Shown piece by piece: positions 1-5,516 of a stretch of DNA of 6,672 bases (position 1 is the stretch's first letter; each line of letters begins with the position of its first letter). The position numbers and the translations under genes were made by a program. Below the pieces are notes generated by a model, which saw nothing but the letters and a program-made list of their open reading frames with translations, was not told the origin of the DNA and searched no databases. The DNA comes from Nitrospira sp. (GTDB taxonomy: Bacteria; Nitrospirota; Thermodesulfovibrionia; Thermodesulfovibrionales; SM23-35): contig VGWZ01000109.1 of NCBI GenBank assembly GCA_016873595.1, positions 1 through 6,672 of the forward strand, written 5' to 3'.

Positions 1-296
1 ATGCCTAAGCTGTTCGTGTTTGCAGATGTTGCACTCAAAGTGCCGATCGAGGAGAGGTTTGTATATATAACAGGTATATTTGCAACAGGAATTCCATTGC
101 CGTCAAGAACCTTCGTATTTAACGTTATAAAAGAATTGGTCTGTGCAATAAAAGTAGAGGGCAACAACTGCACAACAGACGGGATACCGGGATTTTCACC
201 CGGGGGCACGTTCGGACCACCCGCTCCCCCGCCTCCACAACTGAATGAGCCAAGGGATAAGGCTATCAAAGCCAGTACTATAACTATTTTTTTCAT
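1..296 (-). CDS. Secreted lipoprotein with Big_1-type Ig-like domain (5' part only)
   Basis: The first 98 codons of a gene that continues past the left edge with no stop. The protein starts MKKIVIVLALIALSLGSFSC: a short basic N-terminus, a hydrophobic core and a cysteine at residue 20 followed by four glycines, as in lipoproteins. The box SFSC is imperfect because -2 is Phe. After a Gly/Pro-rich linker (about 21-40), residues 57-98 read as an Ig-like Big_1 (invasin/intimin-type) domain, with the hallmarks TLNTKVLDGNGIPVANIPV and SIGTLSATSANTNSLG. Such domains act as rigid spacers in surface proteins and often occur in tandem, so the full protein may be long. The ATG at 294-296 is chosen because GGAGG lies 6 bases upstream. 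The gene follows the 211-residue lipoprotein on the same strand after a 176-base gap holding an inverted-repeat element. The opposite strand is also open here, but without a ribosome binding site or a recognisable protein. Ligand and function are unknown. Confidence 0.82.
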   Translation of the reverse strand, partial: MKKIVIVLALIALSLGSFSCGGGGAGGPNVPPGENPGIPSVVQLLPSTFIAQTNSFITLNTKVLDGNGIPVANIPVIYTNLSSIGTLSATSANTNSLG

Positions 297-302
297 ACTA
301 AT

Positions 303-307
303 CCTCC
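303..307 (-). promoter_or_regulatory. Ribosome binding site of the Big_1-type lipoprotein gene
   Basis: The minus strand reads GGAGG followed by six bases and ATG. This near-ideal Shine-Dalgarno site fixes both the start and the coding strand of the partial gene at the left edge. No convincing promoter was found between it and the upstream gene. Confidence 0.8.
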
Positions 308-355
308 AATATATCTATACGGTTCTTGCATAAGTCTTAAAATTGCGACCCAAGT

Positions 356-456
356 TGTCATGCTGAACCTTGTCCTGAACTCGTTTCATGGATCGTTTCA
401 GCATCTATTTAGACCCTGAACCCTGTCCTGGCGCCAGGCCAGGGTTCAGGGTGACA
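356..456. repeat. 101-base inverted-repeat element (MITE-like) between the two lipoprotein genes
   Basis: The element is bounded by TGTCA and TGACA. Its outer 22 bases form an imperfect terminal inverted repeat with 18 of 22 matches (356-377 against 435-456). Inside are two palindromes. ATGCTGAA at 360-367 pairs with TTCAGCAT at 397-404. A stronger one at 413-452 has CCCTGAACCCTG (414-425) pairing perfectly with CAGGGTTCAGGG (440-451) around the self-complementary CCTGGCGCCAGG (427-438). That gives a 40-base near-perfect palindrome with one mismatched pair. It lies about 20 bases after the stop of the 211-residue lipoprotein gene. It could form a strong RNA hairpin there, but no U-run follows on the minus strand, so it is not a canonical intrinsic terminator. 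It resembles dispersed non-coding palindromic repeats; copy number elsewhere cannot be judged from this window. Confidence 0.7.
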
Positions 457-472
457 GTGAGAGTGTATTTCA

Positions 473-1108
473 TTAATCACAATAATTAAAGGAGCCAATC
501 TGGAAATTCGTCTGTCCAAAAATCTTTATTGCTTTCCCCAAGCTCTGGCCCTCAAATGTATATGATGCTGTGTAATTATTTATATACGCCGGTCCAGAAC
601 TATATTGGCCGCTTAATACATCAGTTCTATATTTGTTTTTTCTTATAAGGTCAACAAATATTACAGTAGTATCAAATGTATTTATAGTAGTGCCTGATGG
701 TGGTGTCAGTACAATTGTCTTATATCTTGTATCTGACTGAATTGGCGGCGCACCGATGGAATCTGTAGAACGCCGGAATTCTACCGTGTATTTCTCTATA
801 TAGAGGGTCCCTGGCTGATAGGTCGTATTCGGGTTTAAAAGCCTTAAACTCAATGTTGCGGTTGCAGAATGGTCTGCAAAATATTCATAAACCGGTGGAG
901 GTCCTGCACTGCAGATTTGCTGAAAGACATCCACAGAGTAAGTATTTTTATCTTGATATGTAGGCGTTATGGTCACCTCACATATGAGTCCCACATCTTC
1001 GCATCCATAACTCCCTGGTGAGCCCGGGCCTGCTCCTCCACACCCCAATAAAAGGAACGCAGACAGTAGACAGTAAATAGTAAACAGTAATTGATACCTT
1101 TTTTTCAT
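473..1108 (-). CDS. Hypothetical secreted lipoprotein, 211 residues
   Basis: I do not recognise the family. Residues 1-23 form a clear lipoprotein signal: MKKR, a hydrophobic core, then LLLGC with the lipidated cysteine at 23, followed by a Gly/Pro/Ser linker. The +2 residue is Gly, so no Asp sorting signal is seen. The mature part (about 35-211) is rich in Thr, Tyr, Ser and Val with alternating beta-strand-like stretches and few charges, suggesting a beta-sandwich or similar all-beta fold. Cysteines at about 36, 43, 66 and 209 could form disulfides in the periplasm or outside the cell. The start is set by AAGGAGG at 1113-1119, four bases before the ATG. The gene lies downstream of pilQ on the same strand but 345 bases away, so co-transcription with the pilus operon is possible but not shown. 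Part of the signal peptide is encoded by a period-7 repeat (1064-1091). A role in pilus or surface function is inferred from position only. Confidence 0.85.
   Translation of the reverse strand: MKKRYQLLFTIYCLLSAFLLLGCGGAGPGSPGSYGCEDVGLICEVTITPTYQDKNTYSVDVFQQICSAGPPPVYEYFADHSATATLSLRLLNPNTTYQPGTLYIEKYTVEFRRSTDSIGAPPIQSDTRYKTIVLTPPSGTTINTFDTTVIFVDLIRKNKYRTDVLSGQYSSGPAYINNYTASYTFEGQSLGKAIKIFGQTNFQIGSFNYCD
1064..1091. repeat. Period-7 short tandem repeat inside the lipoprotein signal peptide
   Basis: Four consecutive heptamers: CAGTAGA, CAGTAAA, TAGTAAA, CAGTAAT. A further decayed unit lies to the left. On the coding strand the tract encodes residues from about 6 to 15 (around QLLFTIYCLL), the hydrophobic core of the signal peptide. 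Seven is not a multiple of three, so each unit is read in a different frame and loss or gain of one unit would shift the reading frame. Confidence 0.75.
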
Positions 1109-1167
1109 CTCGCCTCCTTTATGATATTCCCTGTTAATTTATCCATTCAATTCTTTGTCATTTAATA

Positions 1168-1323
1168 CTGGATTCCCGTTTTCACGGCAATCGACATGAG
1201 CCTTTGGCTCATAAGGGAACATGAAAATAAACCTTGTCCGTCATTCCCGCAGTCTGTTGAGCGGGAATCCAGAGCCTTTTCATCAGGAACTGGATTCCGG
1301 CTTACGACCTGCCGGAATGACAG
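1168..1323. repeat. Cluster of three GGATTCC/GGAATGAC palindromic repeat units
   Basis: Three related units. The first, 1168-1195, is decayed and begins CTGGATTCCCG. The second, 1240-1272, has ATTCCCGC (1243-1250) pairing with GCGGGAAT (1261-1268) across a 10-base loop. The third, 1290-1323, has ATTCCGGC (1294-1301) pairing with GCCGGAAT (1311-1318) across a 9-base loop. Units two and three are inverted relative to each other: the second opens GTCATTCC and closes GGAATCCAG, the third opens CTGGATTCC and closes GGAATGACAG. CTGGATTCCCG (1168-1178) is also the exact reverse complement of CGGGAATCCAG (1262-1272). This looks like the REP/MITE-like intergenic palindromes dispersed in many bacterial genomes. 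A 64-codon open frame across it is a by-product of the repeat. Confidence 0.75.
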
Positions 1324-1400
1324 CTTTAAAGGTATTTTCGGATCAATGACGATCATATTGCCTTAATAATGAACTCTTTAGTACATGCAATGTTTTTATC

Positions 1401-1442
1401 TGTATCTTGCATCCTGTATCTTGCATCCTGCATCTTGCATCT
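1401..1442. repeat. Period-7 short tandem repeat just downstream of pilQ
   Basis: Six uninterrupted heptamers of the form TGYATCY: TGTATCT, TGCATCC, TGTATCT, TGCATCC, TGCATCT, TGCATCT. The tract ends 11 bases beyond the pilQ stop codon and is non-coding. The first four units also form a 14-base alternation, suggesting duplication of two-unit blocks. Function unknown. Confidence 0.85.
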
Positions 1443-1453
1443 TATTTGTCTCA

Positions 1454-3643
1454 TTATGGTTTCTCCACAATCCTGGGTGTAATGAACACGAGAAGCTCGG
1501 TTGTTGACACTGTTGTCTTTTCTTTTTTGAACAGCCAGCCAAGGATTGGTATCTTCATTAAACCCGGGACCCCTTTCTCTTCTTCAGCGGTGTTTATCTT
1601 ATAAATACCACCAATAACAATAGTCTCCCCATCTTTAATGATGACGTCAGTTTTTGCCTCTTTTTTGTCAGTAGAAGGAGTTCCCTCCTTAGATATAAAC
1701 GAAAAGTCGAGTTCTTCTTTCTTAATCTCAATAGATATGCTTATAGATTTATCAGGTGTTATATGGGGCTGAACATTCAACTCCAGGGTAACATCCTTAA
1801 ATTCTTCGGAAGTAGTCCCCTCCGCAGTCTGTTTAGTAAAAGGTATGCTCTTACCCTGTGCTATCCTTGCCTTTCCATTATCTACTGTCATTATCCTCGG
1901 ATTTGAGATAACCTTGCCATTACCTGTTGTCTCTATGGCAGATAGTTGAAGATCAAGACCTAAAGTGCGGTCAGGGCTCAAGATTCCAAAATTAAAGCCT
2001 GAGCCAACGCCAGGACCTATAGCTGAAGGAAAGTCAACAAGAAAGTTATCACCAGTAAATGAACCTCTCCCTAACCCAGAAGATCCTCCTATGGCAGAAA
2101 GGGTATTAGGTGCTTTGTAGTTTATGCCCCATTGTATTCCTAACTCTCTCTCACTTTTTGTGTTAATCTCGACAATTCTTGCCTCTATTAATACCTGAGG
2201 TGTTGGCTTGTCGAGAGTTGCAAGGATATTTTCAATCTGTGGGAAAACTGCCTCTATATCTTTAATGACCATTGAACTTGTTCGTTTGTCAACACTGATG
2301 CTCCCCCTCGGCGTGAGTATCTTTGAATCCTTGATAGACTTCTCAACAACTGTAACATCAGCGTAGCTTATGGGGAATATCTTTGTCTCTAACGGTTCTG
2401 CTTTAGCCTCTGCCTCCTTTGCTCTGGCTGCCTCTTCACTTTCTTTAGCAAAGACTGTATAAGGCGCAACTCTTATGATATTTCCTTCAACAGTCTTCCC
2501 GAGGCTAAAGGTTTTGAGCATTATGTCCAGTGCCTGGTCCCAGGGCACGTTAATGAGCTTCATTGTTATTTTTCCCTTCACTTCAGGGTTTACAACGATG
2601 TTGTAACCGCTTATGTCAGAAAGCAATCTGAATATCGGGGTGATATCAGCATCCTGGAAATCGAGTGATATCTTCTTGCCTGTATATTTGCCTTCTATAA
2701 GAGCCTCTGTCTCTTTTGCCTCAGCAATCTCTTTCTTTTCCTCGGGCTTTTGAGCTATTGGTGGCATTGCAGGAGCAGGCGCAGGTGGTTCTTTTTCTGT
2801 CCTCTGTAAGGCTATTACAATAGAGTCCTCGATTGATGCAACATCATAATTTGTCATTTCCTTGAGGTCAAGAACGAGCCTGATTTTATCCATATGTTTC
2901 CCTGACCGTATCCCCTTCAATGGCGATATTACTGTAGTAGGAATTTGTGCACTCATTACCACATCAGGAACATCTATCACGATGCGGTTATCTAAAGGAA
3001 ATACATTGGGTGCTATTGAGCCGTTCCCTTTAATGACAACCTTTAGGATATCTTCGGATTTTTCAAATGAGATACTGGATATCTCTGTAGCTTTTGAAAG
3101 TGGTTTCTGTTCTACCGGAACAGGGGGAAGCTCAGGGTCTGGTGATTCTTCTGCTGGTAATTTTTTCTTTTCAGTTGCTTCTTCCTTTTTTATCTTAATA
3201 ATCAGGACATTGTTTTTATATTCTGATTCAACCTCTGATGGCGTCTGGAGGAGCATTTCGAGCTTTGCTACAAAAGCTGGTAACTCAACCTGGGAGGGAA
3301 TTATCTCAGTTATACCTGCTTTATTCGAAGCAATCTTGCTATTAAATGCACCAATGTTCACATCAAGAAGTTCAACAACCATCCTATAAGGATCGCTTGA
3401 CCTGTAAATGGTATAGGTAAATGGTCTATCAGATGTCACTGTTACAGCATAATCCTGAAGGTCTATGCCAGTTATGACATTTGGCTTTTCAAGTTGTGAA
3501 GGCTGCTGTTCAACACCAGTTGTTGCACATCCTATTCCTATGAATAAAATAGCTATGAGAGATACAGAAAATAAATAAAACAATGTAGTTTTCTGTTCTC
3601 TCATTTTTGCTTTTTGCTTTTTGTTTTTTGCTTTCTGACTCAT
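1454..3643 (-). CDS. pilQ: Type IV pilus outer-membrane secretin PilQ
   Basis: Forms the outer-membrane ring through which the pilus fibre is extruded and retracted. The 729 residues contain: an N-terminal extension (1-13) from a period-7 repeat; a hydrophobic signal (about 20-38) ending in GIGC with a possible lipidated Cys39; a first AMIN domain (about 52-149); an acidic Pro/Glu linker; a second AMIN domain (about 186-281); a Pro/Glu/Ala linker; an STN/N0 domain (about 323-393, with DADITPIFRLLSDISGYNIV); an N1 KH-like domain (about 419-480); and the secretin beta-barrel domain (481-727). The last carries the hallmark VPGLMKIPILGWLF at 692-705 and ends LLVFITPRIV. AMIN domains bind peptidoglycan; N0/N1 contact PilP. 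The ATG at 3643 overlaps the pilP stop as ATGA and is preceded by GGAGGG within pilP, giving translational coupling. A second in-frame ATG (residue 14) directly precedes the signal peptide but lacks a ribosome binding site. The gene looks complete and intact. Confidence 0.97.
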   Translation of the reverse strand: MSQKAKNKKQKAKMREQKTTLFYLFSVSLIAILFIGIGCATTGVEQQPSQLEKPNVITGIDLQDYAVTVTSDRPFTYTIYRSSDPYRMVVELLDVNIGAFNSKIASNKAGITEIIPSQVELPAFVAKLEMLLQTPSEVESEYKNNVLIIKIKKEEATEKKKLPAEESPDPELPPVPVEQKPLSKATEISSISFEKSEDILKVVIKGNGSIAPNVFPLDNRIVIDVPDVVMSAQIPTTVISPLKGIRSGKHMDKIRLVLDLKEMTNYDVASIEDSIVIALQRTEKEPPAPAPAMPPIAQKPEEKKEIAEAKETEALIEGKYTGKKISLDFQDADITPIFRLLSDISGYNIVVNPEVKGKITMKLINVPWDQALDIMLKTFSLGKTVEGNIIRVAPYTVFAKESEEAARAKEAEAKAEPLETKIFPISYADVTVVEKSIKDSKILTPRGSISVDKRTSSMVIKDIEAVFPQIENILATLDKPTPQVLIEARIVEINTKSERELGIQWGINYKAPNTLSAIGGSSGLGRGSFTGDNFLVDFPSAIGPGVGSGFNFGILSPDRTLGLDLQLSAIETTGNGKVISNPRIMTVDNGKARIAQGKSIPFTKQTAEGTTSEEFKDVTLELNVQPHITPDKSISISIEIKKEELDFSFISKEGTPSTDKKEAKTDVIIKDGETIVIGGIYKINTAEEEKGVPGLMKIPILGWLFKKEKTTVSTTELLVFITPRIVEKP
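3604..3638. repeat. Period-7 short tandem repeat in the first codons of pilQ
   Basis: Five heptamers on the plus strand: TTTTTGC, TTTTTGC, TTTTTGT, TTTTTGC and the decayed TTTCTGA. On the coding strand they are GCAAAAA-type units translated as the Lys/Gln/Ala-rich extension SQKAKNKKQKAK ahead of the PilQ signal peptide. A change of one unit would shift frame between the coupled ATG (3643) and the signal peptide, while the internal ATG at 3602-3604 would remain in frame with the body of the protein. Confidence 0.85.
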
Positions 3644-4161
3644 TCTCCCTCCCCCTCACGGAGTTTCAATATTGTGTCTTTTGATTTCAAATTACCCCTA
3701 TAATCCTTAACATATTCCCTGATTACTACTGTGTCCTTTGTTATCTTTTCCACTTTTCCACCATACAGTCCTAATGTCATCCCTTCTGTTATTGTGTAAG
3801 ACTTTTTGTCAGGCAGCATTATAAGGGCATAATATTTCTCTTTATCCCATGCAATTGCTAACAGGCGAATTACATCTAAGCCATAGCTCTCAACAGGGCT
3901 TGCCCCCTTTTTCCTTTCGGGTTTTTGTTGTGCTATTTTGACAAGGGTCAGAAAAGGATCTCTTCTTCCTTTTGCGTCATATGTATATACTTCCTGCTCA
4001 ACCTTTGCAGTCTCTTCAGGCTGTTTTATATCCTTCTTTGTCTCTGGAGCAGGTACAACCTTTTCAGCCACTGGCTTTTTCATAATTGCCTGTTCCTTTT
4101 TGCAGCCTGAAAGGGGAAATAACAAAACTATAATTAAGAAAAGGTATATTATTTTTTTCAT
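3640..4161 (-). CDS. pilP: Type IV pilus inner-membrane lipoprotein PilP
   Basis: PilP is an inner-membrane lipoprotein that binds the PilN/PilO pair and docks on the N0/N1 domains of PilQ, linking the two membranes. The 173 residues start with a lipoprotein signal, MKKIIYLFLIIVLLFPLSGC, with lipobox LSGC and lipidated Cys20. A disordered Lys/Pro/Glu-rich linker follows (about 21-57). The family signature YDAKGRRDPFLTLV lies at about 60-73. The globular beta-sandwich homology region is about 90-170 (GLDVIRLLAIAWDKEKYYALI, then TITEGMTLGLYGGKVEKI). Length is normal for the family. It is followed without a gap by pilQ (ATGA overlap). It is separated from pilO by 167 bases of palindromic repeat, unusual in an operon whose other junctions are 9 bases or less. 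Its likely ribosome binding site, GAGGGG at 4171-4176, lies in the edge of that repeat. Confidence 0.95.
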   Translation of the reverse strand: MKKIIYLFLIIVLLFPLSGCKKEQAIMKKPVAEKVVPAPETKKDIKQPEETAKVEQEVYTYDAKGRRDPFLTLVKIAQQKPERKKGASPVESYGLDVIRLLAIAWDKEKYYALIMLPDKKSYTITEGMTLGLYGGKVEKITKDTVVIREYVKDYRGNLKSKDTILKLREGEGE

Positions 4162-4170
4162 CTTAAAATA

Positions 4171-4176
4171 CCCCTC
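4171..4176 (-). promoter_or_regulatory. Probable pilP ribosome binding site within the repeat edge
   Basis: The minus strand reads GAGGGG, nine bases (TATTTTAAG), then the pilP ATG. The spacing is a little long but no other purine-rich stretch is available. The motif is the last part of the GGGTGAGGGG end of the palindromic repeat that fills the pilO-pilP gap. Confidence 0.55.
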
Positions 4177-4316
4177 ACCCTAACCCTCTCCCACAAGGGG
4201 AGAGGGAATGTTTATAGGAATCTCTTCTCCCTTGATGGGCGTCACCAAATTTCTTCCCCTCCCTTGATGGGAGGGTCCGCCTGCCATCCGTCGGGCAGGG
4301 ATTAAGGGGAGGGTGA
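4171..4316. repeat. GGGGAG-type palindromic repeat element filling the pilO-pilP gap
   Basis: About 146 bases with short terminal inverted repeats: TCACCCT at 4175-4181 against AGGGTGA at 4310-4316. It holds three stem-loops: CCCTCTCCC/GGGAGAGGG (4184-4192 with 4198-4206, 5-base loop); CCCTCCC/GGGAGGG (4257-4263 with 4269-4275, 5-base loop); and CCTGCC/GGCAGG (4280-4285 with 4294-4299, 8-base loop). The 13-mer CTCCCTTGATGGG occurs twice (4227-4239 and 4259-4271), showing internal duplication. The sequence resembles CCCTCACCCTAACCCTCTCCC-type repeats scattered between genes in many bacteria. None of the stems is followed by a U-run on the minus strand, so no intrinsic terminator is evident, but the transcribed element could fold and affect pilPQ expression relative to pilMNO. 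Confidence 0.75.
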
Positions 4317-4328
4317 TAAATTTCATCC

Positions 4329-4946
4329 TCATTTTCTCTTCCCTGGTTCTTTTTCCGGTTTCTTAGCCAGCTCCTCTTCTGGAAGTGCTGAAAATGTTGT
4401 TGCAGTCAATGTTATTTTAAGAATGGCATGTTCTCTTTCAGGTTTTGGGTCACCGAGTTTTATATCAGAAATGTTTACTATTCTATTAAGCTTTGTCAGG
4501 GTGCTGAAGAAATAACCCAGGTTATGATGGCTCCCTGTAAGTTCGACCTTAACTGGAATTTCATAGACTATACCGCTTGCATGGGTCTTTTTCTGTTCAG
4601 GTTTCCATAGAATTATATGGAGCCCTGATTTGATGCCGAGGTCAGAAACCTGTTTTAACAAACCGGAGACCTCTTTTTCTTCAGGGAGTTGTTCTTTTAA
4701 CTCGTTAAGCCTTTTTCTGAGTCTTTCATTTTCAACATTAAGTTCAGCGAGTTTTTCTGCCTTTGCCTGACTTTTTGCTATCTCATTTTCCTGAACTGAT
4801 ATTTTATTTTCGAAGGCTTTAATCTCTTTATTTTTGGGTAAAATTACAAGAACAATCACCACTATGATGATGACCAGGGCAGGGAGAAAAGACAGTATTG
4901 TTTTTACAATCGGAGGCACATTCTTTACATTAATCTTTATAGCCAT
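4329..4946 (-). CDS. pilO: Type IV pilus inner-membrane alignment protein PilO
   Basis: PilO is a bitopic inner-membrane protein that heterodimerises with PilN and binds PilP. The 205 residues comprise a short cytoplasmic N-terminus, one strongly hydrophobic membrane segment (about 15-36), and a charged coiled coil (about 40-85, rich in Lys/Glu/Leu). A periplasmic ferredoxin-like domain follows (about 88-192) with the family features EVSGLLKQVSDLGIKSGL, then YEIPVKVELTGSHHNLGYFF and LNRIVNISDIKL. The Lys/Glu/Pro-rich C-terminal tail may be disordered. The start is supported by GAAGG at 4953-4957, which overlaps the pilN stop and lies six bases before the ATG, so translation is probably coupled to pilN. 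The length is typical. The stop is followed by the palindromic repeat gap before pilP. Confidence 0.95.
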   Translation of the reverse strand: MAIKINVKNVPPIVKTILSFLPALVIIIVVIVLVILPKNKEIKAFENKISVQENEIAKSQAKAEKLAELNVENERLRKRLNELKEQLPEEKEVSGLLKQVSDLGIKSGLHIILWKPEQKKTHASGIVYEIPVKVELTGSHHNLGYFFSTLTKLNRIVNISDIKLGDPKPEREHAILKITLTATTFSALPEEELAKKPEKEPGKRK

Positions 4947-4955
4947 ATCAGACCT

Positions 4956-5516
4956 TCAGGACGTTGATATTTTATCTACGTCCTTCATCTTAAATGTTAA
5001 TTTAAACATATACAATGGTATTGTTTCGATGGTTGTGCTCTTGGATTCCTGTAAATAAATTTCTGTGAATATCTTTGAATTCTTAAGATTTTCTACATAT
5101 GACACAACATCAGAGTTTGCAAAAGCATACCCATCTATATTTATGTTTTCTCCTGCTACGGTCATTGTCTGAAGCCAGATGCCGTTAGGAAGCAGTTTGC
5201 TTATCTCATCGAGGAGTTTTACCGGGATACTCTGGTTTTTCCTGAGTTGCTCGATAATGCTGGTTCTCTGCTGAAAGAGTTTATTAACCTGCTCAAAGTT
5301 TTCAACTGCCTTTATCTTTTCTTTAAGCTCTGCTATCTTCTTCTCTTTGACTTTAAACTGCTCTTTTTTTGCTTCCAGTCTGGAATTAAAAAAGAAGACG
5401 AGATATGCCATGACGATACCCACAATAATGGTCACTAACGCCATTGTGAGCATGTACGCAGGTATCGGTTTAGGTTTTTTCTTCCTCTTTACAGGTAGAA
5501 GATTAACCTTTATCAT
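4956..5516 (-). CDS. pilN: Type IV pilus inner-membrane alignment protein PilN
   Basis: PilN is a bitopic inner-membrane protein whose cytoplasmic N-terminus binds PilM and whose periplasmic part pairs with PilO. The 186 residues begin MIKVNLLPVKRKKKP, containing the conserved INLLP-type PilM-binding motif (here VNLLP). One membrane segment (about 20-43) is followed by a Lys/Glu-rich coiled coil (about 45-90) and a ferredoxin-like domain (about 95-180) with LLPNGIWLQTMTVAGENI and FANSDVVSYVENLKNS, both characteristic of the family. The ATG overlaps the pilM stop as ATGA. AGGAGG at 5528-5533 lies 11 bases upstream inside pilM, a slightly long spacing compatible with coupled translation. The gene looks complete and normal in length. 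Confidence 0.95.
   Translation of the reverse strand: MIKVNLLPVKRKKKPKPIPAYMLTMALVTIIVGIVMAYLVFFFNSRLEAKKEQFKVKEKKIAELKEKIKAVENFEQVNKLFQQRTSIIEQLRKNQSIPVKLLDEISKLLPNGIWLQTMTVAGENINIDGYAFANSDVVSYVENLKNSKIFTEIYLQESKSTTIETIPLYMFKLTFKMKDVDKISTS

Larger units (their letters stand above)
1109..1453. other. 345-base intergenic region between pilQ and the lipoprotein gene
   Basis: No real gene is seen. From the pilQ end it holds a period-7 tandem repeat (1401-1442), an AT-rich stretch (about 1325-1400), a cluster of palindromes (1168-1323), and a short leader with the AAGGAGG ribosome binding site of the lipoprotein gene (1113-1119). No hairpin plus U-run typical of an intrinsic terminator follows the pilQ stop, so where the pil transcript ends is unclear. 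The palindromes are the only strong RNA structures available. Confidence 0.75.

Noticed and set aside
1..333. Plus-strand open frame of 110 codons
   Set aside because: It is the reverse of the Big_1-type lipoprotein gene, which has a strong ribosome binding site, a signal peptide and recognisable domain residues. The plus-strand translation shows none of these.
413..452. Intrinsic terminator for the 211-residue lipoprotein gene
   Set aside because: The hairpin is strong but the minus strand lacks a U-run after it, and the palindrome is part of a larger inverted-repeat element.
1121..1150. Possible promoter TTGAAT-18-TATCAT for the 211-residue lipoprotein gene
   Set aside because: The -10-like hexamer at 1121-1126 would start transcription inside the AAGGAGG ribosome binding site, so it is unlikely to serve this gene.
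1162..1356. Minus-strand open frame of 64 codons between pilQ and the lipoprotein gene
   Set aside because: It is translated from the palindromic repeats, giving the SRNPVPDEKALDSRSTDCGNDG-type pattern typical of such repeats, and has no convincing ribosome binding site or family match.
1401..1442. CRISPR array or origin-type iterons
   Set aside because: The units are contiguous 7-mers without spacers, with no cas or replication-initiation genes nearby.
2862..3389. Plus-strand open frame of 175 codons opposite pilQ
   Set aside because: It lies wholly inside the well-supported pilQ coding region (AMIN domains) and has Ser/Thr/Phe-rich composition typical of an antisense shadow.
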